Positions 33,784 to 43,355 are shown, counted from the stretch's first letter. The stretch: 54,974 nt of DNA from Natrialba asiatica DSM 12278 (GCF_000337555.1 NZ_AOIO01000023.1:115190-170163); one strand, 5' to 3'. The notes: generated from the sequence alone by a model not told the origin. Program-made: numbers and translations.

Positions 33784-36513
33784 TCAGTCGTCGATTCGCT
33801 CGTGCGTGATCGTATTTTTCTCCCGGTACACGACCGTGACTCCGATCGGGTCGCGATCACCCTCTGTACCGGTCTCACCATCGACGGCGACGGTCGTCGT
33901 ATCGCCCTCGGTGACGGTCTCGTACTCGTCCCAGCCGGCCGGTTCGGACCGCGTCGGTTCGACGACGATACCCAGGGCATCGGCATCGATCTCGTCGCCA
34001 CCGGCGTGTTCGACGGTCACCTCGCCGTCGTCCGCGTCGTAGTCGATATCGAACGCGGCGTCGGGAACGACCACGTGACTGCGAATCTCGCGTGGCTCGT
34101 CCGGAACGACCCACCGGAAGGTGAGTTCGGTCCCAGCGTCGAACTCGCCGAGTTCGAGTTCATCACCCGCGGACAACGTGTCGTATCGGTCCGACGGCTG
34201 GCTGTCGCCGGGCTCGCCGTCCACGAGCAGTTCGAAATTGGCGGCGTCTCGGCTCGTCTCCTCCCGGTAGACGGCCACGATCCCGTCCGCGCGCTCGCCG
34301 ATGCTAAAGGCCCACCGCGGCTCCGGCCGGAAGTTGAAGAGTGAACTCTTCGAAACGTAGTTCTCGCCTTCCTGTACGAGCATGACAGCAATGCTGTCCT
34401 CGACCCCGACGTCTTCGAGGACGATGCTGTCGCCGGTGGTCAGCGTGTCGTACGCCTGGGCGAACAGGTCCTCGTCCACGCTAGACGGTCCGTCACGACG
34501 ATGGGCGACACTTAGGGTCGACGGATCAGCGGGTTGGTTGCCGGTGTAGACGAGTTCAACCTCGCCGTTGTCGGGATCGTACGCGGCGTCGAACAGCGCC
34601 CGACTGACGGTCGTTTGGCTGATCGAATGCTCGGTGTCGTCGGGGCCTTCCCAGACGAGTTTAACTCTCACAAAGGGCCTCACGTCGACGGTGAAAGCGT
34701 CGCCGGGTTCGAAGGTCTCGTACTCGTCGGTCGGCTGCACGGCCGTCGGTTCGTCGCCGAGCCGAAGCGAAAGGTCATCGGCATCGATCGCATCGCCCTC
34801 CACGTAGTCGACCGTAAGCGTTCCCTCGGCGTCGTCGTACGCCAGATCGACGTGTGCGGACGGGCGGATCACCCGGTCCGCGATAACGGTGGGCTCGTCC
34901 GGTTCGAGCCACTCGATGGCGACGTGGGTGCCGTAGTCGATGTCCCCGAGTTCGACTTCGTCGTTCGCAGACAGGGTCTCCGTCACGTCGGTAAACTGGA
35001 CATCGGCAGGCTCGTCCTCGACCAGCACGCGGAACTCGTCGGCGTCACGGTCCTGATCGCCCCAGTATCTGGCGGTAACAGTGTCGTTGCGGCCGGAGAG
35101 ATGCATTCGTGGCGGGCGAACCCGGAAGTGGACCAGGGATCGCCGTCCCCTGTTTGGATTGGCCGGCACCGCCAGTTCGAGCATCACTCGGTTGCCAAGC
35201 GTGACATCCTCGACTGTGATCGTCTCGCCCGCGGTGAGCGAGTCGGAGACATCGAGTTCTAACTGCTCGCGACCGGCGGCACCGTCATCCCGCACCAACT
35301 CGAGGAGATCCGGATCGGCCTCGCGTTCGCCGACGTAGGTAATGTCGACGGTGTCCGTCTCGTCGTGGGTCACGTCGAACGACTCCGAGCCGACGGTGAT
35401 CGTCTCGTAATAGTAGTAGACGTCCTCGTCCTCGTCGAACCAGCGCAGTCCGACAGCTGCGAGCGGGCCCGTTTCGAGTTCGAATGTATCGCCTTCGTCG
35501 AACGTCGCGCGGTCGTCTGCGAGTTGCTCGGCGGCGAGTTCACCGTTTTTCCACAGTTCCAGGTTGTCAGTATCGATCGATTCACCGGCCACGTGTTCGA
35601 ACGTCACCACGCCCTCGTCGGCGTTCGAGCGGGCCTGAACTCGGGCGTCGGGTGCAGCGTCTCGGTCGCGTTCCGGCGGCTGCTCGACGACCGCGTCGAC
35701 GTGGACGACATCGCCCGATCGGTCGATCGTCGTGTCGAGGACCTCACCCTGTTCGAGCCGTTGGAGGCGGTCGTTGACCCACTCGTCGTCAACGTCCGCA
35801 TCGGCGGCCAGGTGAAACACGTATCCGTTTTCGAGAGTCCCGTCATCGCTTCGTTCTGCGGGCGGCAACTTGGACCCGATCCCCACCGCCTCGACCGTGC
35901 CGTCATTGAACTCGCGGGACGAGGTCGTGGAGACGTTCGGGACGAACGTAACGTACGACATCGAACCGAGGTAGTCGAACGTCGCCTCGGTCGTTTCGGG
36001 ATCGGTGATGACGGTCGCTTCGTCTCCGTTTGCTGTTGCGATAGCGGTTTCGACGACAGAGCGACTGCCGTCGCCACTCGCGATCACCAGTTTTCCATCG
36101 GCAGCCGCGAACGCCTCGTCATCGACCTCGCCGACGGTCCAGCCGTCGATCTCGTCGTCGCCGGCGTCAGGTTTGTCGAACGATCCGGTGGTGACCGAGA
36201 GTTGTGTCGCTTCACCGGCGGCGAACACGATTTCAGCAACCGAGTCGGCATCGACGTTGTCGAACTCGTCTACCACACCGTGGGTACCCAGGTACCCGGG
36301 CCGGGATTCCTGGGAATCGATCTGCGAGTAGACGAGGTGCTGATAGCTCGTTTCGAGCGACGATTCTGCGGGAACCAGTTCGAGGGTGGACTCGAGGTCG
36401 GACGGGAGGGACGTCCGCCTGTCGGCAGCATCCGCCGCCGCTGCACCGGTGTATCCCGAGAAGGCGATGGCTGCGACGGTTCCGCTTCCGACGATTAGTT
36501 CGCGTCTTCGCAT
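33784..36513 (-). CDS. Exported protein with about seven Ig-like repeats
   Basis: 909 residues. The start MRRRELIVGSGTVAAIAFSGYTGAAAADA looks like a Tat-type signal (RRREL). Residues 32-300 are a domain with PAESSLETSYQHLVYSQID and FHLAADADVDDEWV, not recognised. From about 308 to 909 there are about seven units of 80-90 residues, each starting with a strand then a GD-x-IDADDLxL segment and a D-x-Y-x-T-x-x-x-GDxxxL segment, the pattern of haloarchaeal Ig-like/pilin-type beta domains. No C-terminal anchor or PGF-type tail is visible, so it is either released or bound through other proteins. A surface-adhesion or matrix role is inferred. Confidence 0.75.
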   Translation of the reverse strand: MRRRELIVGSGTVAAIAFSGYTGAAAADAADRRTSLPSDLESTLELVPAESSLETSYQHLVYSQIDSQESRPGYLGTHGVVDEFDNVDADSVAEIVFAAGEATQLSVTTGSFDKPDAGDDEIDGWTVGEVDDEAFAAADGKLVIASGDGSRSVVETAIATANGDEATVITDPETTEATFDYLGSMSYVTFVPNVSTTSSREFNDGTVEAVGIGSKLPPAERSDDGTLENGYVFHLAADADVDDEWVNDRLQRLEQGEVLDTTIDRSGDVVHVDAVVEQPPERDRDAAPDARVQARSNADEGVVTFEHVAGESIDTDNLELWKNGELAAEQLADDRATFDEGDTFELETGPLAAVGLRWFDEDEDVYYYYETITVGSESFDVTHDETDTVDITYVGEREADPDLLELVRDDGAAGREQLELDVSDSLTAGETITVEDVTLGNRVMLELAVPANPNRGRRSLVHFRVRPPRMHLSGRNDTVTARYWGDQDRDADEFRVLVEDEPADVQFTDVTETLSANDEVELGDIDYGTHVAIEWLEPDEPTVIADRVIRPSAHVDLAYDDAEGTLTVDYVEGDAIDADDLSLRLGDEPTAVQPTDEYETFEPGDAFTVDVRPFVRVKLVWEGPDDTEHSISQTTVSRALFDAAYDPDNGEVELVYTGNQPADPSTLSVAHRRDGPSSVDEDLFAQAYDTLTTGDSIVLEDVGVEDSIAVMLVQEGENYVSKSSLFNFRPEPRWAFSIGERADGIVAVYREETSRDAANFELLVDGEPGDSQPSDRYDTLSAGDELELGEFDAGTELTFRWVVPDEPREIRSHVVVPDAAFDIDYDADDGEVTVEHAGGDEIDADALGIVVEPTRSEPAGWDEYETVTEGDTTTVAVDGETGTEGDRDPIGVTVVYREKNTITHERIDD

Positions 36514-36651
36514 GCACGACCTGTTGCGAACGTTTCTCCTTCAATCTATTGGAAACATAAAGAGTATTTCTGAGGTTTATTTCACGGATTCTAACTCGAG
36601 GTGTTGCGGATGCGTCACCGTTCAGCCGACGGCGATCGCCGGTACCGTCTG

Positions 36652-37581
36652 TTACCGACGGAGCCGTGCGACCGCCGGCTCTGCGTTTCGGTCGAGTTCA
36701 ACCAGGCCGTCGGCTTCTAGATCCGCCAGCAATCCGCGGAGCCACTCGCGGCCGTACTCACCGTTTGGCGCGTAATCGACGCGAACTCGGTGACCCAGCG
36801 TATCGAGTTCGAGTTCGTCGTACTCTCGAAGGGTTCCGATCACGCGGCCGCGGAACTGGCGGCGGCTGCCCTCGAAACTGGGTTGAGTCGGCACGTCCGG
36901 CGCGGTAAAGTCGCCGGTGGCGTAGGCGCTGCACCACTCGCGCCACGGACAGCCGGCTTCGTCACACGCTGGCGTCTGCTCGCAGGCGACGCCGCCGAGT
37001 TCCATGATGGCGTTGTTCCAGACTCGCGAGCGGTCAGCGGGCATGAGATCGCTCGCGGCGTCCTCGAACGTCGAATCGTCGTCGGGAACGTCGAACGCGC
37101 GGTAGAGCACGCGCTTGACGTTCGTATCGACGACGGCGTCGCCGTTGTTGAAGGCGAAGCTTGCGACGGCGTTTGCGGTGTACGGGCCGACGCCCATCAG
37201 CTCCTGAAGTTCGTCGGGTGACTCCGGAAAGTGGCCGTCGTAGTCCGATTCGATCTGTCCGGCGGCTTCGTGGAGGTACTTCGCCCGATTGTTGTATCCC
37301 AGGCTGTGATCCGTCCAGAACCCGACGACATCGGCTCGGTCGGCCGCCGCGAGTTCAATTGTGGACGGCCAGCGCTCGAGGAACGCCTCCCAGGCCTCGA
37401 CGACGCGGTCGAGTTGGGTCTGCTGGCTCATCACCTCGCTGACGAGGATCGCGTACGGGTCGTCGGTCCGTCGCCAGGGGAACTCGCGGTGGTCGGCCTC
37501 GTACCAGTCGATCAGCGCGTCGCGAACGCTGTCGCGGTCGTCGGGGAGGCTCCACGCCGGTGCTGCCTCCGTGTCAGTCAT
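36652..37581 (-). CDS. mutY: MutY-type A/G-specific DNA glycosylase
   Basis: An HhH-GPD DNA glycosylase of 309 residues from ATG 37581. The motif SEVMSQQTQLDRV has the catalytic Glu of MutY; the HhH is ELMGVGPYTANAVASFAFNN, followed by VDTNVKRVLYR with the catalytic Asp. The iron-sulfur cysteines are in CEQTPACDEAGCPWREWC; their spacing is one residue longer than C-x6-C-x2-C-x5-C, but all four Cys are present. The C-terminal 100 residues are shorter than the bacterial NUDT-like domain. It removes adenine opposite 8-oxoguanine. It is convergent with no gene nearby and lies alone. Confidence 0.88.
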   Translation of the reverse strand: MTDTEAAPAWSLPDDRDSVRDALIDWYEADHREFPWRRTDDPYAILVSEVMSQQTQLDRVVEAWEAFLERWPSTIELAAADRADVVGFWTDHSLGYNNRAKYLHEAAGQIESDYDGHFPESPDELQELMGVGPYTANAVASFAFNNGDAVVDTNVKRVLYRAFDVPDDDSTFEDAASDLMPADRSRVWNNAIMELGGVACEQTPACDEAGCPWREWCSAYATGDFTAPDVPTQPSFEGSRRQFRGRVIGTLREYDELELDTLGHRVRVDYAPNGEYGREWLRGLLADLEADGLVELDRNAEPAVARLRR

Positions 37582-38150
37582 CGGTGACACTTGGCGGATG
37601 GACGGTTTAGGGATGGTGGTGTCGATCGATCGCGAACGCTGACAACGTTCGTCGAACGGTCGTTCGCGCATCGCGGGCGGCTCTCGCGGCTCCCGGATTC
37701 GATCAGGAAGCCGCACAGTCTCCGTCCCGCTAGAGAACGTTTATGTTCATTGCTACCGTAACACACAGTGTAGCGGCACCGCGAGGACACATCGGACGAC
37801 CTCCGTCGATCCGTTCGCAAGAACCGGTTGCGGAGGATCGGAGAAAATCGAGTATCACGTCACAAGGATACGAGATGCGTACTCCGAAGGAGAACCGAAC
37901 GGTTCACCACTCGTCTTCCATGGAAGACGACGAGAAGGCCAAGTAACGGATTCCAGGTAACTGGCGTTCGTGAATCTGGCAGACGCCAGCACGGCCGTAC
38001 GGACCGTCGAACGAACTCCCGTCCGGGTCCAAGTCGCGGGGCTGTCGCATTTTTCGGCGGCACAATTGCGTCGATAGTCGATCGTAACCGGCCCGCCGGA
38101 ACGATGCCGACAACCGTACGCCTAAGCCGTCGCAGTCATTCGATCCACCC
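37582..38150. other. Intergenic region with a possible small transcript
   Basis: 569 bp without a clear gene. A CGTTTATGTTC box at about 37737 could start a plus-strand transcript; a 23-codon frame from ATG 37875 (MRTPKENRTVHHSSSMEDD...) would lie in it. The rest looks featureless. Confidence 0.35.
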
Positions 38151-39002
38151 ATGCGAACGCCAGCACAGAACGGCGAACTGGCACTCCTACTCGAGGTCGC
38201 AAGCACCCCGAAACCGGGGAACGTCGACCGCCACCGCGATCTCGACGACCTGCGATTCGAGCACTTTCTCGCGGGCGCGGTCGGCGCTCGGGACGGACTC
38301 GAAATGGCCGCGACCGACTCAGCGATCGGTCCCGCCTTCGAACGGGCTATCGAAGGGATGGCCGCACAGGAAGGTGACAACACGCAGTTCGGCGCACTGC
38401 TCTTGCTCGTGCCGCTCGTGCGAGCCACGCGGAACGATCTCTCCCGATCAGCCGTCGAATCGGTCGTCGAGCAAACGACCGTCGACGACGCGGCAGCCTT
38501 CTACCGCGCGTTCGAACACGTCGACGTTTTCGTCCCCGATCCGCCGGCGGACATGGCGCCGCTCGACGTTCGCCGAGGGTCCGACGCGATCCCCGCACTC
38601 GAAGCGCGCGAGCTCACGCTGGTCGACGTGATGGACCGAAGCGTCCCCGGCGACGACGTCGCCCGCGAATGGATCACCGGCTTCGAGCGCTCGTTCGCCG
38701 CAGCCGACCGCCTCGAAACAAAGTCAGGTCCGCTGCCCGACCGCGCTGCAGCGGTCTTCCTCTCCCTGCTCGCCGACCGCCCCGACACCCTGGTCGCAAA
38801 CCGACGCGACGAGACCACCGCGCGGGAGGTGAGCCAGCGCGCCGCCGCGCTGGTCGACCGCAACGCCATCGCTACTGATCGGGACGCCGTCGAAACGTTC
38901 GCAACCGAACTCGTCGATCGCGGAATCAATCCGGGAACGACGGCGGATATCACCGCGGCCGGGCTTTTCATCGCCCTCGAGCGCGACACAGTCGAGATAT
39001 GA
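38151..39002 (+). CDS. CitG-family triphosphoribosyl-dephospho-CoA synthase-like protein
   Basis: 283 residues, all-helical. The family signature is ELALLLEVASTPKPGNVDRHRDLDDLRFEHFL with the KPGNVDR motif near residue 21, then EGDNTQFGALLLLVPLVRA with the nucleotide-binding GTNTHxG-like segment, and LETKSGPLPDRAA. The C-terminus reads INPGTTADITAAGLFIAL, the D-x-T region of the family. No citrate lyase genes are near, so the bacterial substrate is unlikely. In archaea such proteins are linked to coenzyme biosynthesis gene sets. The stop overlaps the start of the DUF447 gene by 4 bp. Confidence 0.82.
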   Translation: MRTPAQNGELALLLEVASTPKPGNVDRHRDLDDLRFEHFLAGAVGARDGLEMAATDSAIGPAFERAIEGMAAQEGDNTQFGALLLLVPLVRATRNDLSRSAVESVVEQTTVDDAAAFYRAFEHVDVFVPDPPADMAPLDVRRGSDAIPALEARELTLVDVMDRSVPGDDVAREWITGFERSFAAADRLETKSGPLPDRAAAVFLSLLADRPDTLVANRRDETTAREVSQRAAALVDRNAIATDRDAVETFATELVDRGINPGTTADITAAGLFIALERDTVEI

Positions 39003-39694
39003 ACGACGGAAGCGACGCGGACACACACAGCGGGGACGAAACGAGCCACCCGTCCGGGGGGACAGCCTGGCCCGCACCGCTCTCCGGCGTCACCGAATCC
39101 ATCGTCACGACGCTCGGCCCCAACGACCGCTGGAACGTCGCCGCACTCGGATTGTTCACCGACGATACCGACGCCGACGACAGCGTCGATAACGCCGATT
39201 CCAACGCGGCCAGCGACAAGCGCCCACCCGAAACATCACCAGTCACCGCTCGAACCTGGGGCAATACCCGCACCCGCCGGAATTTCCACCGACAGGGCGA
39301 GGCTTACATCCAGTTCGTTACCGACCCCGTCGTCTTCGCCGACGCCGCCCTCACGATCTCCGAACTCGACTCCCCCGTCCTCGACGCCGCCAACGCCTGG
39401 GCGCGAGTCTCCGTAACCCCGATCGATTCCGGCACGGACGACGGCACAACGTGGGAACAATGGGAACTCGAACCGATCGAAACCGGAACCGAACGCGAGA
39501 CCGTCCCCACGATCAATCGCGGCTTCAACGCCGTCATCGAAGCGACTGTCGCCGCCTCGCGACTCGGCGTTTCCGGCTACGACGACGCAACGTTACGGAA
39601 CCGACTCGAGTTCTTCGCGTCGGTCGTCGACCGCGCCGGGGGACCGCGAGAACGACTGGCCATCGAACGCGTTCGAGACCACGCTGAGTGGTAA
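38999..39694 (+). CDS. DUF447-family flavin-reductase-like protein
   Basis: 231 residues, translationally coupled to the CitG-like gene by an ATGA overlap. It contains GVTESIVTTLGPNDRWNVAALGLF, an acidic insert of about 35 residues (TDDTDADDSVDNAD...), then TWGNTRTRRNFHRQGEAYIQFVTDP and NRGFNAVIEATVAASRLGV, a split beta-barrel of the FMN-binding type. From memory, DUF447 and CitG-like genes also co-occur in methanopterin-type cofactor clusters of methanogens and methylotrophs. The pairing suggests one pathway, which is not identified here. Confidence 0.8.
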   Translation: MNDGSDADTHSGDETSHPSGGTAWPAPLSGVTESIVTTLGPNDRWNVAALGLFTDDTDADDSVDNADSNAASDKRPPETSPVTARTWGNTRTRRNFHRQGEAYIQFVTDPVVFADAALTISELDSPVLDAANAWARVSVTPIDSGTDDGTTWEQWELEPIETGTERETVPTINRGFNAVIEATVAASRLGVSGYDDATLRNRLEFFASVVDRAGGPRERLAIERVRDHAEW

Positions 39695-39865
39695 GACGCG
39701 CAAGGGACCTGCTGCAGTCCAGTCTCGAACTCGCGACCGCAAAACGGCTCGAAAGGGCGGTACCGACTCGGGTGAACTCGAATCCAGAGACAACCCGGCG
39801 TGGGGAGCAACGGGAACAAAACGAAAGAGAAAGGGATTAAGAGCCTCTGGGCGGAACGACCCTGT

Positions 39866-40057
39866 ATGGCAATCAAACCGGCCTACGTCAAGAAGACCGG
39901 GAACCTCCTGCTGGAGCGGTACCCGGACGCGTTCACGACCGACTTCGAACAGAACAAAGACAGCGTCGACAAGCTCACCAACGTCGAATCCAAGGGCGTT
40001 CGAAACCGCATTGCAGGCTACGTGACGCGAAAGAAGGGCGCGCAGGTTCCCGCGTAA
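39866..40057 (+). CDS. rps17e: 30S ribosomal protein S17e
   Basis: 63 residues from ATG 39866: [21 protein letters not shown], then [30 protein letters not shown], the canonical eS17 sequence of archaea. It is a small-subunit structural protein and is slightly basic, unlike its neighbours. A GGATTAAGAG box about 33 nt upstream supports the start; the longer frame is rejected. It is monocistronic. Confidence 0.95.
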   Translation: MAIKPAYVKKTGNLLLERYPDAFTTDFEQNKDSVDKLTNVESKGVRNRIAGYVTRKKGAQVPA

Positions 40058-40388
40058 TCCGTCGAGTTCTCGTCTTCAGTTGTCCCGGCCGGTGAGCCGC
40101 TCGCTCGGCGATTACTTGGAAGACCAACTGAGAATCAGGTTGCATTTCGGCACTACGCGAGCCACGGTGGCCGCGCCAGATCCGTTCATCCCATTCCTGG
40201 TCGGTTCTCGAGGCGAGCGGATACCCCGACGGCCGCGTCTCCGAGCCGGCGGATCGATTCTTGCGGATCGGCCGCCAGAACGCGAGACGGGCTCAGGTGC
40301 AGAGGGTGACACTACGCCACCAGTGGCCCGATTCAGCTCCCTCTCCGTGAACGCTGGCCGCGAAAAACGCGATCCGACGACAACGCCG
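40058..40388. other. Intergenic region
   Basis: 331 bp between eS17 and the small membrane protein; I see no gene, RNA or repeat in it. The plus-strand frame across it has an Arg/Pro-rich, non-acidic composition. Confidence 0.5.
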
Positions 40389-40652
40389 TCAGTAATCGAA
40401 GCCGAGTTCCATATAGAACGCAGCAACGAGCGCGACGACCGCCACGAGCAGCGCGAACAACGAGCCAACGGTCCCGGTCAGAATCGAGAGTTCGAGTCCG
40501 ACGACCGGCAGCGTCGACCCCTGGAAGCCAGTCCAGAAGAACAGGACCGCGACGAGCGCACTGAGCGCCGAGAGGACGGTCGCCCCGATGCTAAACGGCG
40601 TCTCGAAAAGCCCGGGTTCGCGTGACCCTGAACTCGTCGTCGTATCCGTCAT
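40389..40652 (-). CDS. Small two-helix membrane protein
   Basis: 87 residues from ATG 40652: a D/T/S head, EPGLFETPFSIGATVLSALSALVAVLFFW as helix one, a short GFQGSTLPVVGLELSILTG loop, then SLFALLVAVVALVAAFYMELGFDY as helix two. No family was recognised. It sits before the divergent asd gene. Confidence 0.6.
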   Translation of the reverse strand: MTDTTTSSGSREPGLFETPFSIGATVLSALSALVAVLFFWTGFQGSTLPVVGLELSILTGTVGSLFALLVAVVALVAAFYMELGFDY

Positions 40653-41020
40653 TGGTTCGCCTCCGGACCGGTCCGACGAGTGCTCGGCACAGCCGCCAAC
40701 AGCGACGAACGCACTCTGTTCGAACCACCGTCCGCAGCTGTAGTCGATCCAGGAACCCGTCCCGCCGACGGACACCCCGGCGACACTGCCGGACGACCGC
40801 CACTGACATCGAATCGGGTCTGTCGAGAGTTCATCGGTCGGAAGATACCGCCCCGTTTTCTTAATTTCTTCTATGGGCGTCGCAGCGACTGCGGCCCACA
40901 GCCGCAACCTGGTCGTCGATCTGTCTCTCAAAAGTGCCCATATGTAAATAAAAATGGCTGTGAGAGCGCGTGCGATACGAATCCAAACGGTTTTGCGGCC
41001 ACGATACACAGTGACACAAA
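40653..41020. other. Intergenic region before asd
   Basis: 368 bp. AT-rich pockets occur at 40858 (CTTAATTTC) and 40942 (ATGTAAATAAAAATGG) and a GGTTTTGC box lies about 30 nt before the asd ATG. A 24-codon frame at 40874-40948 (starting MGVAATAAHSRN) lies here, but I see no support for it. Confidence 0.4.
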
Positions 41021-42055
41021 ATGGCAGTACGAGTAGGCGTACTCGGCGCGACCGGCGCTGTTGGACAGCGATTGATTCAGCTTCTCGATCCACACCCCAA
41101 GTTCGAACTCGCCGCCCTGACAGCGAGCGATTCGAGTGCCGGCAAGACGTACCGACAGGCCGCCAAGTGGCGCGTCGATAGCCCGATCCCGGCCGATGTC
41201 GCCGAGATGACCGTCCAGGCGACCGAACCCGATGCGATCCCGAACGACATCGACTTGCTGTTTTCCTCGCTCCCCTCGAGCGTCGGCGCAGCCGTCGAAC
41301 CCGGCTTCTGTGAGGCCGGCTACGTCGTCTCGTCGAACTCGTCGAACGGGCGAATGGACGACGACGTACCGCTGGTGATCCCGGAGATCAACGCCGAACA
41401 CCTCGATCTTCTCGAAGTCCAGCGCGACGAGCGCGGCTGGGACGGTGCGCTGATCAAGAACCCGAACTGCTCGACGATCACCTTCGTCCCGACGCTCGCC
41501 GCGCTGACGGAGTTCGGCCTCGAAAAGGTCCACGTTTCGACCCTGCAGGCCGTTTCCGGAGCCGGCTACGACGGCGTCAGCTCGATGGAAATCATCGACA
41601 ACGCGATCCCCTACATCGGCAGCGAGGAGGACAAACTCGAGACCGAATCCCGAAAGCTCCTCGGCGAGTTCGACGGCGCGTCGCTGACCCACAACGACGT
41701 GGCCGTGTCGGCGTCCTGTAATCGCATCCCGACGATCGACGGCCACCTCGAGAACGTCTGGGTCGAGACCGAAGCCGAACTCGACGCGGCAGCCGCCGCC
41801 GAAGCGATGGAGGCGTTCCCCTCGCTCGACCTGCACTCCTCACCGGATCCGCTGATCCACGTCTTCGACGAGCCGGACCGGCCGCAGCCGCGGATGGACC
41901 GGACCGTCGGCGGCGGGATGGCGATCGCAGCGGGCGGGATGCAGGAGACGCCGTTCGGGCTGCAGTACAACTGTCTGGCCCACAATACGATCCGCGGAGC
42001 TGCCGGCGCGAGCGTACTGAACGGCGAGTTGCTCGCCGAGAACGGCTACCTGTAA
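41021..42055 (+). CDS. asd: Aspartate-semialdehyde dehydrogenase
   Basis: Reduces aspartyl phosphate to the semialdehyde for lysine, threonine and methionine synthesis. 344 residues; the NADP-binding GVLGATGAVGQRL is at residue 6. The catalytic Cys is in IKNPNCSTITFVPTL, the active-site SGAGYDGVSS and SASCNRIPTIDGHLENVWVETE strands follow, and the C-terminus reads GGMQETPFGLQYNCLAHNTIRGAAGASVLNGELL. The ATG at 41021 starts directly with the Rossmann strand. Monocistronic. Confidence 0.95.
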   Translation: MAVRVGVLGATGAVGQRLIQLLDPHPKFELAALTASDSSAGKTYRQAAKWRVDSPIPADVAEMTVQATEPDAIPNDIDLLFSSLPSSVGAAVEPGFCEAGYVVSSNSSNGRMDDDVPLVIPEINAEHLDLLEVQRDERGWDGALIKNPNCSTITFVPTLAALTEFGLEKVHVSTLQAVSGAGYDGVSSMEIIDNAIPYIGSEEDKLETESRKLLGEFDGASLTHNDVAVSASCNRIPTIDGHLENVWVETEAELDAAAAAEAMEAFPSLDLHSSPDPLIHVFDEPDRPQPRMDRTVGGGMAIAAGGMQETPFGLQYNCLAHNTIRGAAGASVLNGELLAENGYL

Positions 42056-42186
42056 CGACGGCCCCCGTCATCGGCGGCAGCGGCCCGAGTGCGGACGCAA
42101 ACGGCATTTTCGATCGAGTTCGAATGTCGGCCATCCCACGCTATTTTGGCACGGGGCCCAAATAGATACGATGCTAACGGTGTGAT

Positions 42187-42618
42187 ATGCTTCCAGTCAT
42201 CTCCGATCCTGAATCGCTGACCCCGCTTGTCGGTGCAACGGCGGACACGGACGCCGACATCGATATTCTTGCCGATCGCCACCGTCGAGCGGTCCTTCGC
42301 TATCTTGTGACGCACGCCCCGACGGAACGGGTTTCACTCGCCGATCTCGCAGATTTCGTCGTTCTCGAGACGGACGCGGACGACCAGCGCTCCGGCGTCC
42401 TCGCCACGACCGGCGACGCGCTGTTTGGCACCCGAAAACGAGTTCACAGTTCGCTTCGGCACAACCACGTCCCGCGGCTCGCGGAAGCCGGGCTGGTCAC
42501 GTTCGATCCGGACGCGAACACGGTGGCGCTCCGTGAGGACGGAGAAGCGGTGGCCGCAGAACTCGAGCAAGCGGGTGCTGAGAGAGATGTTGCTGAGGAT
42601 GAAGCGACGATCGCCTGA
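42187..42618 (+). CDS. DUF7344-type winged-helix regulator
   Basis: 143 residues. The core is IDILADRHRRAVLRYLVTHAPTERVSLADLADFV, a typical haloarchaeal winged-helix start, then FGTRKRVHSSLRHNHVPRLAEAGLVTFDPDANTVALREDGEAV with the wing. This is the DUF7344 group. A CCAAATAGATAC box about 25-30 nt before the ATG suggests a leaderless transcript. Likely a transcription regulator with unknown targets; it lies downstream of asd. It is convergent with the UspA gene. Confidence 0.8.
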   Translation: MLPVISDPESLTPLVGATADTDADIDILADRHRRAVLRYLVTHAPTERVSLADLADFVVLETDADDQRSGVLATTGDALFGTRKRVHSSLRHNHVPRLAEAGLVTFDPDANTVALREDGEAVAAELEQAGAERDVAEDEATIA

Positions 42619-42688
42619 GCCTGAGAACGGTTTGGAGAACGGGCGAACGTAAGGACTGAGACGAAAACCGCGTACGAGGCGGAACGAA

Positions 42689-43117
42689 TCAGGAGTTCTG
42701 TGGCAGTGCGACGACGGGGACAAACCCGCTCTTTATCAGTTGTCTGGCGACATCGCCGGACAGGAGTTCGGCGATTCGATTGCTTTTTCGAGGGGTGAAC
42801 ACGACGGCTTCTGCGTCCCGGTCGGTTGCGGCCCCAAAGATCGTCTCGGCGACGGCGGTGCCGTAACGGACCTCGGATTCGATCGTCGCCGATGAGTCCG
42901 CAAGCGGCTTGCGCGCGGCCGTGAAGATTTCGTCGGCGTACTCCTTGCGCTGTTCGGGCGAGGCCTTGTCGATCGCCCCACCGCCTTTCTCGATGACGTT
43001 GACGAGAACGACGTGGCTGCTGTCGGTGAGATGCGGAACGAGTGCTGTCGTCGTCTGCTTGCCGTCGTCGGGGTCCGCGACGGGAACGATCACCGTTCCG
43101 TCGAAGGTGAGTGTCAT
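42689..43117 (-). CDS. UspA-family universal stress protein
   Basis: 142 residues from ATG 43117. An N-terminal strand GTVIVPVADPDDGKQTTTALVPHL, then HVVLVNVIEKGGGAIDKASPEQRKEYADEIF, and the end SNRIAELLSGDVARQLIKSGFVPVVALP. The usual ATP-binding G-x2-G-x9-G(S/T) is only partly kept (RKSNRIAELLSGDVARQL), so nucleotide binding is unclear. No partner gene is linked. The upstream frame extension is Arg-rich and rejected. Confidence 0.8.
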   Translation of the reverse strand: MTLTFDGTVIVPVADPDDGKQTTTALVPHLTDSSHVVLVNVIEKGGGAIDKASPEQRKEYADEIFTAARKPLADSSATIESEVRYGTAVAETIFGAATDRDAEAVVFTPRKSNRIAELLSGDVARQLIKSGFVPVVALPQNS

Positions 43118-43355
43118 CGTCGCCTCCGCGTGCCGGATGAACGCCACGGGCACTGTTTGCGCCCTCCGTCGAACGCTTCGGTAGCGGCGATAACTGTGGT
43201 GTGCATAGTGGCACATCGCGGGTGCGGGGCAAAAAAGTATCCGCAGTGGAGGTTCGAGCGGACGAGACGTGCGAGGACGCGGACGGTTTCGGAACCGACC
43301 CCGATCCCGATCAGCACCCGAGCAGCGATCACGTCAGAACTCGAGCGGAGTGGCG

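Noticed and set aside
35365..36498. 377-codon plus-strand frame opposite the Ig-repeat gene
   Set aside because: Arg/Val/Asp-rich shadow without any signal or domain; the opposite strand has a signal peptide and repeats.
40874..40948. 24-codon frame MGVAATAAHSRN... before asd
   Set aside because: The AT-rich box is too close to the start for a normal promoter and there is no recognisable relative.
40928..41836. 302-codon minus-strand frame opposite asd
   Set aside because: The plus strand encodes aspartate-semialdehyde dehydrogenase with all its motifs.
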